Source: a virus. Taken from it: a stretch of DNA of 46,288 nt. The position numbers and the translations under genes were made by a program. The DNA lies in IMG/VR virus record IMGVR_UViG_3300037493_001326, positions 1 to 46,288 of that record. The stretch is one strand, 5' to 3'. The notes under the pieces are model-generated. The model saw only the letters and a program-made list of their open reading frames with translations, had not been told where the DNA came from and searched no databases. Positions 18,658 through 27,666 of this stretch are shown one piece after another (the stretch's first letter is position 1; every line of letters starts with the position of its first letter).

Positions 18658-19398
18658 TTATTTTTGTTTCGTTTCGAGCATCTTTAAAACTTCAATTCCG
18701 TCGTCAGTAATTAAAAACGAGACTATAGCTTGCACCGGTTCCTCTCCAAATGGTATTGTCAACAACTTCTTTTTATTTGTTCCGATGTTGAAATAGATAT
18801 CCTTGTTATTATTTTTAAGGACAAACGTACCATTTGATAAAGCCTTTGATGCAGTACTGTATAGTTTTAATTGTGGATCGTCAATAGCATCCATAAACTC
18901 TTCTGGATTGCGTTTGGCATATATCAATATGTCACGCTTAATCTCATCAGATGTCATCTTGTCTACATTAGCATTTGTCATCACACGAAGCACAGATTCT
19001 GCAGCGTCCATTGCAAGCCCTTTAGCGGCTATCAATGCGTCAACCTCTTTGTTTAGATTATCAACCTCTTCTTTAGCAATTTTTTCAAAGTCAAGCTCCA
19101 TAAATGTAATGCCGAATCCTGGGTGCATACTTAAAAATGCTTGTAGAACTGGGTTTGTCTTTGGAACTGATAATGATCCGTCTATGAATGTGACGTGCTC
19201 TAAAATAAAGTGATCGTCTTGCTCATCAACGAATGGGCTCTTTTGGTTACGAGCATATCGTAACTCCCTGTTGACTTGCTTTACCTCGTCCCAGTATAAT
19301 AGTGGGTTCTTTTGTGTGTGTTTTGACGCTAACATAAACGATATTGGAGTTGCATCCCCATTTAAAACGTAAGTCCTGTCTTTTAATTCCTGTTTCAT
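18658..19398 (-). CDS. Conserved phage head-region protein of unknown function
   Basis: The protein has 246 residues. The N-terminus (YVLNGDATPISFMLASKHTQ, then PLLYWDEVKQVNRELRYARN) is followed by a central coiled coil (about 105-150, KIAKEEVDNLNKEVDALIA) and a helix-rich segment with a ...DEIKRDILIYAKRNPEEFMD pattern. The C-terminus is beta-like (FVLKNNNKDIYFN, LLTIPFGEEPVQAIVSFL). I do not recognise a named family. It lies directly downstream of the capsid gene, beyond a terminator, so it may be expressed by read-through or its own promoter. A capsid accessory role is likely. Confidence 0.6.
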   Translation of the reverse strand: MKQELKDRTYVLNGDATPISFMLASKHTQKNPLLYWDEVKQVNRELRYARNQKSPFVDEQDDHFILEHVTFIDGSLSVPKTNPVLQAFLSMHPGFGITFMELDFEKIAKEEVDNLNKEVDALIAAKGLAMDAAESVLRVMTNANVDKMTSDEIKRDILIYAKRNPEEFMDAIDDPQLKLYSTASKALSNGTFVLKNNNKDIYFNIGTNKKKLLTIPFGEEPVQAIVSFLITDDGIEVLKMLETKQK

Positions 19399-19426
19399 TT
19401 AATTTAATTTTTAAAGATTTAAAATA

Positions 19427-19444
19427 CAGGGGCCGAAGCCCCTG
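19427..19444 (-). terminator. Intrinsic terminator with TTCG tetraloop after the capsid gene
   Basis: On the minus strand CAGGGGC-TTCG-GCCCCTG is a perfect 7-bp stem closed by a C(UUCG)G tetraloop, followed by TATTTTAAAT. It starts 8 bases after the capsid stop. The stem is also symmetric for plus-strand transcripts, which would meet TTTTTG after it, so it may work in both directions. Confidence 0.8.
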
Positions 19445-19451
19445 TTTTTGT

Positions 19452-20876
19452 TTAGTTTTTGAATAAGAAGAAGTTATTCGCACCTAGAACACATAATGCT
19501 CTTTCAGATAAGAAGTTAACCTTCATGTAATCGTAATCACTTGTAGCTGCACCGCCGGCACCGCCTGTGATCCAAGTTTTATAACGACGATCTTCTGTTT
19601 CGCTTGCTCTGTATCGAACGTGCAAGAATGGGCGTTTGGCGTTTTTGCCTAACACTTGATCATATACGTTTGTAGAGCCTGCTGGTACAAGGACACCGTT
19701 AATTCCACCTGCTGAAATATCACCACGCAATGTAGCGTCGTTTAAATACTTCCAGTCAGTTTTGTAGAAATCATAACCTCTACGGAATCCTGTGAAACCT
19801 AAGTTCAACGCCATTTCTTTGTCATTGTCAAACAATCCGAAGCTAGAACCGCCAGCACCGTAACTGTTTTGGGCAGCTAACATATCATCGATATCGAAGC
19901 TGAACTGACGATTTAAGAAGATTGCATTCTCTTGGATAGCACCTTGCTTGTCAAGACGTTGGATAATTGCATCGAAGTCATTCAATGTTTGTGGGTTACC
20001 ACCTGACCATACGTTTCCACGCTCATTGACTTCATAAAACAATCCTTTGGTACCTGCTGATGTTTGGCCTGTTGCCCCACCAGTAATTGTACTATTAGGA
20101 GACAAACTATTTAAAGCCGCAGAATTAGCTATTGCTGGTACGCCCTCTACCATTGCCATTTCAAGATAATCTTCAAAACGAAGACGTGTCTCGTGCTCTG
20201 ACTTAATGTACCACAGATAACCTGTCGCTCCATTTTCAGACGCTACTTCAACCCATCCAATCTGAGCCATGTCAGATCCTGATACTTGATAGTTGTCTTT
20301 AATGATAATCGGCTTGTTGTCAAAGAACTCATCTTTTGCCTCAAGAGATCCATCCATACCGGCTGTCCCTTTTTGGAACTCAGATCCATATACAAATGCT
20401 GTAACTGTGCCCGAACCAAACGGATCAGAAGCAGATGTATTTATTGAATAGTATGCTACAGTAAAAGTTGTAGCAGGTGATGCTACAGCTGTTATTAACG
20501 CTTTTTGAGATGCGCCATTAGTTCCCGATAAGAAAACAGTCTGGCCAACTCTAAATGCGTGCGTACCGCTACTTGCTACTGTAAATACTTGTGTACCTGC
20601 AGTATAGGCACTTGGGGCCATCCCTGTATATTTCATGTGTAAACGACCTTGCTCTGACCATTTGATCATGTCTGAGTTAGTCGGCATCTCTGCTCCTACC
20701 ATACGTAAGAATGATGCGATTGATCGATTGCCATAACGCTCAAATTCTTTTTCGTAAGTATCCGGAAGATACTGATTCAAGAAATTGAAATTGTTAATGT
20801 AATTTGTTGTTGAGGCCACCTTTACTGGGGCCGGGGTTAACCCATATGTGGGTGTAGCCGATAATGTTCCTGCCAT
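19452..20876 (-). CDS. Major capsid protein
   Basis: The protein has 474 residues, a usual size for a HK97-fold capsid protein of this phage group. An N-terminal helical arm contains FLNQYLPDTYEKEFERYGNR and SIASFLRMVGAEMPTNSDMI. A beta-rich insertion (about 85-160) follows. The middle has VSGSDMAQIGWVEVASENG and YLWYIKSEHETRLRFEDYLE. The C-terminal half has QTLNDFDAIIQRLDKQGAIQ and NSYGAGGSSFGLFDNDKEMA, and the chain ends in a domain closing with ALCVLGANNFFLF. Position after the portal and scaffold-like genes, isolated abundance-type terminator and length support the call. It assembles the icosahedral shell. Confidence 0.85.
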   Translation of the reverse strand: MAGTLSATPTYGLTPAPVKVASTTNYINNFNFLNQYLPDTYEKEFERYGNRSIASFLRMVGAEMPTNSDMIKWSEQGRLHMKYTGMAPSAYTAGTQVFTVASSGTHAFRVGQTVFLSGTNGASQKALITAVASPATTFTVAYYSINTSASDPFGSGTVTAFVYGSEFQKGTAGMDGSLEAKDEFFDNKPIIIKDNYQVSGSDMAQIGWVEVASENGATGYLWYIKSEHETRLRFEDYLEMAMVEGVPAIANSAALNSLSPNSTITGGATGQTSAGTKGLFYEVNERGNVWSGGNPQTLNDFDAIIQRLDKQGAIQENAIFLNRQFSFDIDDMLAAQNSYGAGGSSFGLFDNDKEMALNLGFTGFRRGYDFYKTDWKYLNDATLRGDISAGGINGVLVPAGSTNVYDQVLGKNAKRPFLHVRYRASETEDRRYKTWITGGAGGAATSDYDYMKVNFLSERALCVLGANNFFLFKN

Positions 20877-20895
20877 TTTTTAATTTTTTTTGTTG

Positions 20896-21978
20896 TTAAC
20901 GATTTTTGTTGCTTTTTATTCTGAGGCTATTACCTCTTTCGTCGTCAATAACGGTTACTTTAAATCCTTCCTTGCTTGTGACCTCAGGTGAGCGTCTCAC
21001 TCCACCCATATCAATATTCTTCATCTCTCTTGTAGAATCAGAGATGGCGTCTGCCTGCCCCTGTTCGTAGAAATGCTTTGCGAATGCGTCCGGATTCATT
21101 GCGACCGACAATGACTTATGGTAAGCAGCAGCGTCTTTAAGGAACCCTTGTTCATTGACGTGATTCTTAATAAAGTTGTTCACGTCCATCTGGGATTGCT
21201 TAATCTTTTCTGTATCGCCCGGTTTGTAAGCCAATTCCTTGCCATTGATATTAAACTCAAAACCTTTGAATTTATCATTGAACAAGTCGTTTGTCTTTTG
21301 GACGAAATAATCAGACTGCTTCTTACTATTCTCTTGAGAACTAGCCGCCTCTTGCATAGTTCTTTTATATTGCTCGTAAGATTCTCTCTCGTTACCAGGA
21401 ACTGAGGCGTCGCTTGACCCAAGCGGCATCTTGTATTGTTCCTTTTGTTGGTTGAAAAACTTCAGAGCATCAGAAAGGTCTTTTTTCATTGCTATCTTCT
21501 TCTGTTTGATTTCTCTTTCGTCATCAAACTCTTCGTCATAGCTATACTTCTGATCTATCTCGAACATAATATCGTCCGGGTCAAGGTCAGGGTTATTCAT
21601 AGCCATATACTCCGACAGCAATTTCTTTGGGTCCTCCTTTTCGAAGTCTCTGTTAACCTTAACAAAGTCATCGATCCCTCGTCCTGTATCCTTCTTAAAT
21701 TTGAAGAATGCAGACACGTCTTCAGGGAGGTCCTCGTTAGCCTGGCGTTGAGATAACATCTCGTCGACAGAGCTAAACTCTTTATTGTATCTATCCTTAA
21801 TATGTGTAAGAACTATTTTTTCATCAAACTCCGGTGCTGATTGGGCGACCTCGGCTGCCGGCTCTTGTGAGGCAGCTGCCTGTTGATGTTCCTCTTCGTG
21901 CTTGGCTAGAAGCGATGCCTCTATCTCTTGCACTGATTTTTCTTCGTGCGGGACTTCCCTTACAGTTGTAAATTCCAT
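20896..21978 (-). CDS. Scaffold-like / capsid assembly protein
   Basis: The protein has 360 residues, highly charged and acidic. The first 50 residues are Glu/Gln/Ala-rich (EASLLAKHEEEHQQAAAS), then DKI-type helices, an acidic loop (PDLDPDDIMFEIDQKYSYDE) and a long coiled coil (about 150-225). The C-terminal part includes a conserved-looking NINGKELAYKPGDTEKIKQS and ends with a basic tail. Location between portal and major capsid genes and the helical acidic character fit a head scaffolding protein. No protease motif is visible. A TAACTTTG box lies 19 bases upstream of the ATG. Confidence 0.7.
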   Translation of the reverse strand: MEFTTVREVPHEEKSVQEIEASLLAKHEEEHQQAAASQEPAAEVAQSAPEFDEKIVLTHIKDRYNKEFSSVDEMLSQRQANEDLPEDVSAFFKFKKDTGRGIDDFVKVNRDFEKEDPKKLLSEYMAMNNPDLDPDDIMFEIDQKYSYDEEFDDEREIKQKKIAMKKDLSDALKFFNQQKEQYKMPLGSSDASVPGNERESYEQYKRTMQEAASSQENSKKQSDYFVQKTNDLFNDKFKGFEFNINGKELAYKPGDTEKIKQSQMDVNNFIKNHVNEQGFLKDAAAYHKSLSVAMNPDAFAKHFYEQGQADAISDSTREMKNIDMGGVRRSPEVTSKEGFKVTVIDDERGNSLRIKSNKNR

Positions 21979-21997
21979 ATTATATTTAATTTGCGTA

Positions 21998-22005
21998 CAA
22001 AGTTA
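21998..22005 (-). promoter_or_regulatory. TAnnTTTG promoter box for scaffold and capsid genes
   Basis: On the minus strand this reads TAACTTTG, 19 nt upstream of the scaffold-like ATG at 21978, in the short gap after the portal gene. It would allow strong capsid expression independent of the portal. Confidence 0.55.
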
Positions 22006-22025
22006 TGATAACATTTGATTAACTC

Positions 22026-24455
22026 CTAATGAGGAGAAAATTCGTTCAACGAAAATCCGTCAAGTGAATCCTCATTTGACTCAAAATCGGTAGGAGGTAG
22101 ATCCTTCTTACGTTGCTCGATCAGCTTTGATTGCTGAGTTGCCTGGATCTTTGTTCTGTTATCTTTTGCGTCCTCTTTCATCTTATCACGCTTGTCCTGA
22201 AGTCCTGTCTCTGCACCCTTTAGCTGCATATTGAACTCAAATTCTTTTGTCATTAACTGCAATTTGAGCTCTGCCTCTGCCTTCATCTTATCCATATCGA
22301 ACTGATGCTGGGACTGCATTACCTGCATCTTTATCTGAGCCTCCGCCTGTGTAGCCTGGGCCTTTGCCTGAGACGCTGCCTGCGTTGACTGGACATTGCT
22401 TTGTGTTTGCATATCCATCTTCTGCTTCTCCTCGTCCATTCGCTGCTTGTTTCTGTCCTTACGCTTCTTCTTCAGCAACTCATTGGCCAGCTTGATGTTC
22501 TTCATCTCTCTGATATCGATAGCGTCCTCAAGATTGATCTGCCCTCCCTTGAGAGCCATCTGAATGTTCTGCTCAAGTATAGCCTTCTCTTCCTCGTCAG
22601 GTGCAACGTCGATGAATATTCCAAAGTCGTGTAGATATAGGTTCTTGATATCCTCAAGAGTAGCCACACTGTACTTACCTATTTGCATAGATAGCTCTTC
22701 CTTAAACTCAGAGTACTCCAACACGTCTGCGATACGACACGATAATGCCTCTGCCATACGCTTGGTGATAAACAGGCTGGCCTGTAAGATATGCCTTGTG
22801 GCGGTGTTTGAATTTGCCGCAGCTAGTTTCTGAACGCCAACCAATGCGTTTGCATCAGGCGTCGATCCGTCACGAGCCTCGTTGAGACCGGTGACATCAC
22901 GTATCATACTTAAATAATGATTATACGTATTGGCCAGGCTGCCTATCTTGTCCTGACCGCTGTTAGCCGTAAGCTGTTGGATAGGTATCTTGGCGTGATT
23001 GAACTCTCCGTCCTGAGTGTAGCTTCGGCCGATGACGCTACCTGTCTGGAAGTACAATCTAAGTGCATCCTCAGGGTTATATGCGGCACCCGTACCTAGG
23101 TCTACCTCGTTGATACCGTCTGCATCCAAGAACACACCGTCCGGCACCATCTTAGACAAGACCTGCTGGAGTTTTAGGTGTGTCAATTGGATAAGATCGG
23201 CAAACGTAATCATACGTCTTACCAATGACTCTATTCCGCCTTTGTATAGTCTAGGTGCACAGAACACGTAGTTCGATAATGCATACTGAGAGGCAGACTG
23301 AGGGCGAACCATGTTCTTTGCCATCTCCCACTTCAGCAGATACGAGCTACCCATCACCATTATGCCTTCGTACCACACATCGATACGTCTCTCTATCCTT
23401 TCAAAGTTATCGTTTTGCTCAGGGTTGAAGCCTTCGTCCTTTCGGATTACCTTCTCCATCCCGTTGTCTAATTTCTTTTTCTTGTAGACAAATTTCTTGT
23501 CTGTCTTATAGTTGAAGTACAAAAGTGTGACCACATCCCTTTGGAATAGATCGTTTCTGTACGTTCTCATTACTCCGTAGTAGTCATACCAAGCAGATCC
23601 TAGGTTTGATATCTCGTTGAGCTCGTCCTTTGTAAGATCTGGCTTTATTTTATACAGCTCAGATATTGGAACTTGCTTCACCTCGCCCCAGTAGAACACG
23701 TCATCGAATGTAGGCGACTCGGTATATGAGTACACGACATTGGCCGGGTCAACATAATCAATCTTGATACCTGAGTTAGGGTAGAACATATGTCTGCACC
23801 CTCCGACACCCAGTACCGTTAGGTCATAGTCTACCTGCTTCTTTACTAGATCGTATTTGTTCTGCTGCATCACCGTATCGATGGCGACCTCCTCGGCTAT
23901 CTCGATACTTGGCTTGTAGTTGAGCTGCATATACAGGTTCAACTCTTGCTTGTTCTCTGGCAATTGGTCTGGAGGTATGTCAAATGCATCTACGCCAAAG
24001 TTTTGCTTGATCGACATCAGTGCATCCTTTGCGTACATATTAGCCTCGACCATATCCTGGAAGGCGTTCTTTTTTTCTGCAGACATTATATCTACAGCCT
24101 CTGCCTTTACCTTGTAGATTCTTTCCTGCATCCCGTTAACAACGATGTCAACGAACTTAGGGATAACCGGCACAGGAGTCCAGTCTAAATTAAGGTGAGA
24201 TAGGTCTCCCTGTGGGTCAAACGTAGCCTTGTACTTGGCGATCGATTGCTCACCCCTTGCGTATAGTCTAAGTCTGTGAAAATCTACCCATTGATCATAG
24301 AACCTACAGCTATTCCCAGAACGTCTGAACCATTCGTATTGAATACTTTGGCCTATACGAAGACCGAACTCTTGGCTAGCCTTCTCAGCATCTGACACTA
24401 ATACATTAGGAAACGTGATTGGGTTTATTATTACGTTCGGCTTAATATCCTTCAT
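22026..24455 (-). CDS. Portal protein
   Basis: The protein has 809 residues. The N-terminal and central body has portal-like marks: QYEWFRRSGNSCRFYDQWVD, PKFVDIVVNGMQERIYKVKA, DPANVVYSY, LKLQQVLSKMVPDGVFLDAD, IRDVTGLNEARDGSTPDANA and NSNTATRHILQASLFITKRM. The last 200 residues form a long Gln/Lys/Ala-rich coiled coil (MDMQTQSN... through DKMKEDAKDNRTK), longer than in compact portals. It forms the dodecameric ring at the packaging vertex. Its start overlaps the end of the terminase gene by 14 bases. The size and gene order match crAss-like phages. Confidence 0.88.
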   Translation of the reverse strand: MKDIKPNVIINPITFPNVLVSDAEKASQEFGLRIGQSIQYEWFRRSGNSCRFYDQWVDFHRLRLYARGEQSIAKYKATFDPQGDLSHLNLDWTPVPVIPKFVDIVVNGMQERIYKVKAEAVDIMSAEKKNAFQDMVEANMYAKDALMSIKQNFGVDAFDIPPDQLPENKQELNLYMQLNYKPSIEIAEEVAIDTVMQQNKYDLVKKQVDYDLTVLGVGGCRHMFYPNSGIKIDYVDPANVVYSYTESPTFDDVFYWGEVKQVPISELYKIKPDLTKDELNEISNLGSAWYDYYGVMRTYRNDLFQRDVVTLLYFNYKTDKKFVYKKKKLDNGMEKVIRKDEGFNPEQNDNFERIERRIDVWYEGIMVMGSSYLLKWEMAKNMVRPQSASQYALSNYVFCAPRLYKGGIESLVRRMITFADLIQLTHLKLQQVLSKMVPDGVFLDADGINEVDLGTGAAYNPEDALRLYFQTGSVIGRSYTQDGEFNHAKIPIQQLTANSGQDKIGSLANTYNHYLSMIRDVTGLNEARDGSTPDANALVGVQKLAAANSNTATRHILQASLFITKRMAEALSCRIADVLEYSEFKEELSMQIGKYSVATLEDIKNLYLHDFGIFIDVAPDEEEKAILEQNIQMALKGGQINLEDAIDIREMKNIKLANELLKKKRKDRNKQRMDEEKQKMDMQTQSNVQSTQAASQAKAQATQAEAQIKMQVMQSQHQFDMDKMKAEAELKLQLMTKEFEFNMQLKGAETGLQDKRDKMKEDAKDNRTKIQATQQSKLIEQRKKDLPPTDFESNEDSLDGFSLNEFSPH

Positions 24456-26664
24456 TCTTTTTTATTTGGCTAACTCTACCAGAGTTGTCGTAAGTCGCAA
24501 AGTTAACGATTATTTTACTCTTTTTTACCTCAGGGACATACATATGGCGTTGATTTGCCATAATTGCTAACCCGGAACTTATGGAGGCATCATGTTTTGT
24601 TCTATTATTGATATCAAACTTTGCCCAATCCTCAAGCGTTCTGATAAAATACATCGATCCCATCTCGTCTGGATCTCGATATGTACCTTCCATATCTAGC
24701 CCAACATACTTCTCAATATACGTCTGAATAGCATCGGCGTGAGCCTGCTTCATGTCCTCGCTGTTGTTGGGCACACCGCCTATCTCTCTTTCTGTTACAG
24801 ATAGCTTTGCCAGAGGCTTGTCAGGTCTGTTTGATGCAAACCTTCTGTATCCCCTGTTCTTGAAATGATACAGCAGACGGGGCTTGTTATTCTCCGCCAG
24901 CACCGGCATACCGTAAAAGAAACAGGCCATCAAGACGTCTTCGAAAAATATCTCTGCAGTCTGAGGACGTGCGATATACTCAAGAAAGAACTCGTGGCTA
25001 GGTGCGTGTTCCATGTGGAACTTTGTCATTCCGTGCAGAGAGCCGTTTGATCCGCCTCCTCCTACAACTCCTGAGATATCGTATGGGTCACAGCCGAACG
25101 AACCTAGGTGCTCATTGCCTGGGTACTTTGCGCCGTTGCGTTCAATAACATTGTTCTGCATATTGGCGTCAGGTATCCAGCTTACAAGGAACCTACCCTT
25201 AGGGTCAGGAGTCCATACCACCTTCGTATCCTTCTCGCCGTGCATCCAACTAAAGTATCCTCTTGTCAGGTACTTGCCCTTTATCAGTCCGTCGTTATAG
25301 TCGATCTGTTGGTATATCTTGGTCAGATTAAATAGAGACTCCTTCGACTCGTCACGGAATGCGTGAGACTCTGTCCTTGGATACTGCCTGTAAAACTCGT
25401 TCAGTGCGTCTGAGTCCGATTTTAATGCGGCAACCTCGTTGTTCCAATATTCAATTACGCCTATCTTTACCTTGTCGCCCTCCATGTTCTCTACCTCGGA
25501 CCCTTCATTCACCGTGAGTATCGGGAACCCGTGCTTGTCTATATAGCCCTCAAAGTTCCACTCCATAGGAATGAACAGCGAGTATAGTCCGCTCTTAGTC
25601 TGTCCGTTGGCACTTCGATTCCTTGGGTTAGAGTCCTCGTACATCTTCTTGTAGTTCGCACCACCCTTGGATAATGCGTTCGAAGTCGAGCCCATCATAC
25701 ACTTACCGATGATACGGCTACCCAGACGTAGACAGGTCTTTCTTACACGCCACCCGTTCAATATATTCTCAGGCTTGACAATCTTACCGGCCTCGTCCTC
25801 GATCAATAGCTTTAATTTTTCACCATCATAGGCGTTGTCTGACGTGCTTCTCCAGTCAATAACCGTGTCCAGCCCTGAAACAGTTGACGAGTCAACATTG
25901 TACATATTCTTCTTGGTGATCTTTGCCGCTGGCACCTTGTACGATAGCTCCGTCTTCGGCTTATCCATACCATCCTGCACCGGCTTAAAGAAGAACGGGT
26001 AGTTCTGACTGATAGGCACCACCTTGTCCGTAAACATTGACTTGGCATCCGGACCGGTCTTGGACATTATCCCTAGGTGACCGTTCTTGGTGAGCGTACC
26101 TGTGTTGACAACCTCGCACGAGGCCATATACGAGAACCCGGAACGTCTGTTCTTTAGATAGCACAGCCCGAAGCACCTGTTGTCAGCCTTACAGGCCTCC
26201 CAGTAGATAAAAAATATCCTGTTAGACTCACGGAAGTCTGGTAGACCTACGTCGGTCTTGCTCCACTGCAAATACATCCAGTGTGTGCCGGTCATATAGG
26301 TAGGCGTCTTCTTGTTTACGAACCAATGACCGTACTCCCTTCGATCAAACTGGTCTTCGATGTAGTTGACCCACTTTGACTTGAATATATTGTCCCTATC
26401 GTTCCATTCGAACATTGACGATATCGCCTTTAGCTCGTCTGGGTACTTCTCTACCGTCCATACCCCGCCCTTGTTCTCAACGCTGTTAGGGGCTTCAGGC
26501 AGGGCGATCTTTACTCCGTTGATGTTGTATATATCGCCAATTGTTCCGTCCTTAGAGATTACGACAATGTCGTACTTCTCGTTGTACCCATAGGCCCATT
26601 TCTTGCCCTTATTAAAGCTAGTAACTACACTCTTCTGTATGAGATCCTTCTCTATTGTATACAT
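24442..26664 (-). CDS. terL: Terminase large subunit
   Basis: The protein has 740 residues. The ATPase has a deviant Walker A, KNRRSGFS at 171-178, matching the lambda gpA arrangement (KSARVGYS) where the lysine is at the start of the loop rather than before S/T. Walker B is LKLLIEDEA (284-292) with catalytic Glu, and MGSTSN (324-329) fits the coupling motif III. The RNase H-like nuclease begins at FGCDPYD (524-530), whose Asp is a metal ligand candidate, with more acidic residues toward the C-terminus (FEDV, 580s; D-rich KYVGLDMEG). It cuts and pumps DNA through the portal encoded just downstream. The ATG overlaps the last base of the upstream small gene's stop. Confidence 0.9.
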   Translation of the reverse strand: MYTIEKDLIQKSVVTSFNKGKKWAYGYNEKYDIVVISKDGTIGDIYNINGVKIALPEAPNSVENKGGVWTVEKYPDELKAISSMFEWNDRDNIFKSKWVNYIEDQFDRREYGHWFVNKKTPTYMTGTHWMYLQWSKTDVGLPDFRESNRIFFIYWEACKADNRCFGLCYLKNRRSGFSYMASCEVVNTGTLTKNGHLGIMSKTGPDAKSMFTDKVVPISQNYPFFFKPVQDGMDKPKTELSYKVPAAKITKKNMYNVDSSTVSGLDTVIDWRSTSDNAYDGEKLKLLIEDEAGKIVKPENILNGWRVRKTCLRLGSRIIGKCMMGSTSNALSKGGANYKKMYEDSNPRNRSANGQTKSGLYSLFIPMEWNFEGYIDKHGFPILTVNEGSEVENMEGDKVKIGVIEYWNNEVAALKSDSDALNEFYRQYPRTESHAFRDESKESLFNLTKIYQQIDYNDGLIKGKYLTRGYFSWMHGEKDTKVVWTPDPKGRFLVSWIPDANMQNNVIERNGAKYPGNEHLGSFGCDPYDISGVVGGGGSNGSLHGMTKFHMEHAPSHEFFLEYIARPQTAEIFFEDVLMACFFYGMPVLAENNKPRLLYHFKNRGYRRFASNRPDKPLAKLSVTEREIGGVPNNSEDMKQAHADAIQTYIEKYVGLDMEGTYRDPDEMGSMYFIRTLEDWAKFDINNRTKHDASISSGLAIMANQRHMYVPEVKKSKIIVNFATYDNSGRVSQIKKNEGY
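24498..24505 (-). promoter_or_regulatory. TAnnTTTG box inside the end of terL, upstream of portal
   Basis: On the minus strand TAACTTTG lies within the last codons of the terminase gene, 42 nt before the portal ATG at 24455. It could be a chance match within coding sequence, though it has the same form as the boxes of the scaffold and head protein genes. Confidence 0.3.
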
Positions 26665-26945
26665 TACCTTGATTTACGTTCTGCAAAGCCTTCGTTTGAC
26701 TTAATGTTATCTGGCACCGATGCGGTTGACATCCTAGACTCCTCCTCCTCTATGCGTTGCAGGATGCTGAACGAGTCCTCGATAGCTATACGCTTTGCCT
26801 GGGCTGCTGACTTTAACTTATCCGCAGACAGAGAGTCCTCTGCATCGATGCTGCCTATGATCTCCTCCTTGGCTACCTTGATAAGCTCCTTGATGGCGAT
26901 ACGTCCGGCCTTTATTATTTCCTTCTTTAAATCTTCGTTAGGCAT
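26664..26945 (-). CDS. Small helical protein upstream of terL (small terminase candidate)
   Basis: The protein has 93 residues, nearly all helical and charged: EDLKKEIIKAGRIAIKELIK, then EEIIGSIDAEDSLSADKLKS and AIEDSFSILQRIEEEES. The stop overlaps the terL ATG by one base (TAATG). Position and helical character fit a small terminase subunit, but no helix-turn-helix is evident, so the call is tentative. The C-terminal tail is Ser/Arg-rich. Confidence 0.6.
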   Translation of the reverse strand: MPNEDLKKEIIKAGRIAIKELIKVAKEEIIGSIDAEDSLSADKLKSAAQAKRIAIEDSFSILQRIEEEESRMSTASVPDNIKSNEGFAERKSR

Positions 26946-27448
26946 ATGTTCTTTGTAAACATTCTATAAAGTTTCTCACCCTCAATATTAAACTCGTACT
27001 CCGACTCAGGCTGGAACGACACAATGTCGCCAATCTCCATCCCCATAGCCAACATCTCGGTATTAATGTAGGCAATCTCCCCCATAAGAGGTTCCTCTGT
27101 AGGCCTGATGAAGCAATACGGGTCTGGTGCCATCCATACATCGTCGTGCTTATACATAAAGTACTGGTCGTCAAAGATAAAGTACATATTATCCCTGAAG
27201 TACGACGGTCCGTTACGCTCACGACCCTTCATGTCGTAGTACTTCCTAAATGTGTTGTGATGTACAAGGAGGGTGTCTCCTGGCACTACAGGCCCCTTAT
27301 AATATACAGGGACTGATATTACCTTAGCCATGCGGTTGGTGGCTGTATGGTCCTCCTGTGAAGCACTCAGGACTATCCCTGAGTCCGACACAGAGTCGTA
27401 CCTATTACCCCCTACCGGTTCGGCTATAAAGCAGAACGGTGATCTCAT
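26927..27448 (-). CDS. GroES-like co-chaperonin, probably two-lobed
   Basis: The protein has 173 residues. The N-terminal half reads like a GroES fold: FCFIAEPVGGNRYDSVSDSG with SGIVLSAS as a mobile-loop-like IVL motif, then RMAKVISVPVYYKGPVVPGD and TLLVHHNTFR. The C-terminal half (from about 108) looks like a second GroES-like copy: YCFIRPTEE, GMEIGDIVSFQPESEYEFNI, EGEKLYRMFTKNICL, paralleling the GroES end VGDTVLF...IDGEEYLILRESDIL. The family reading is by eye. It overlaps the next gene by 19 bases. A co-chaperonin role in capsid folding, as for T4 gp31, is inference. Confidence 0.55.
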   Translation of the reverse strand: MRSPFCFIAEPVGGNRYDSVSDSGIVLSASQEDHTATNRMAKVISVPVYYKGPVVPGDTLLVHHNTFRKYYDMKGRERNGPSYFRDNMYFIFDDQYFMYKHDDVWMAPDPYCFIRPTEEPLMGEIAYINTEMLAMGMEIGDIVSFQPESEYEFNIEGEKLYRMFTKNICLTKI

Positions 27449-27450
27449 AA

Positions 27451-27666
27451 TTAAAATTCTATATTGTACTCAATTGATACAGGCATAGTGAAGTTGAAAA
27501 ACTTCCACGCCATTACCTCCTTGCCGGAGTTCTCTATCCACACCTTGAACCCGTCGCTGGTGTTCTCGATGTTGTGGATGATGAACTGGTCTTGCATAAC
27601 CTTCTGACCGACGATGTAATGCATCGCCGTCTTATAGTCAGAACCTACAGATATCTTCCTAATCAC
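27451..27666 (-). CDS. Small conserved phage protein (GTG start)
   Basis: The protein has 71 residues from a GTG at 27666, whose codons overlap the upstream stop as GTGATTAG; the in-frame ATG further upstream lies inside the previous gene in another frame and is unlikely. The C-terminus has MAWKFFNFTMPVSIEYNIEF, preceded by FKVWIENSGKEV, a compact beta-like pattern I recall as recurring near terminase genes of Bacteroidota phages. Function unknown. Confidence 0.6.
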   Translation of the reverse strand: MIRKISVGSDYKTAMHYIVGQKVMQDQFIIHNIENTSDGFKVWIENSGKEVMAWKFFNFTMPVSIEYNIEF

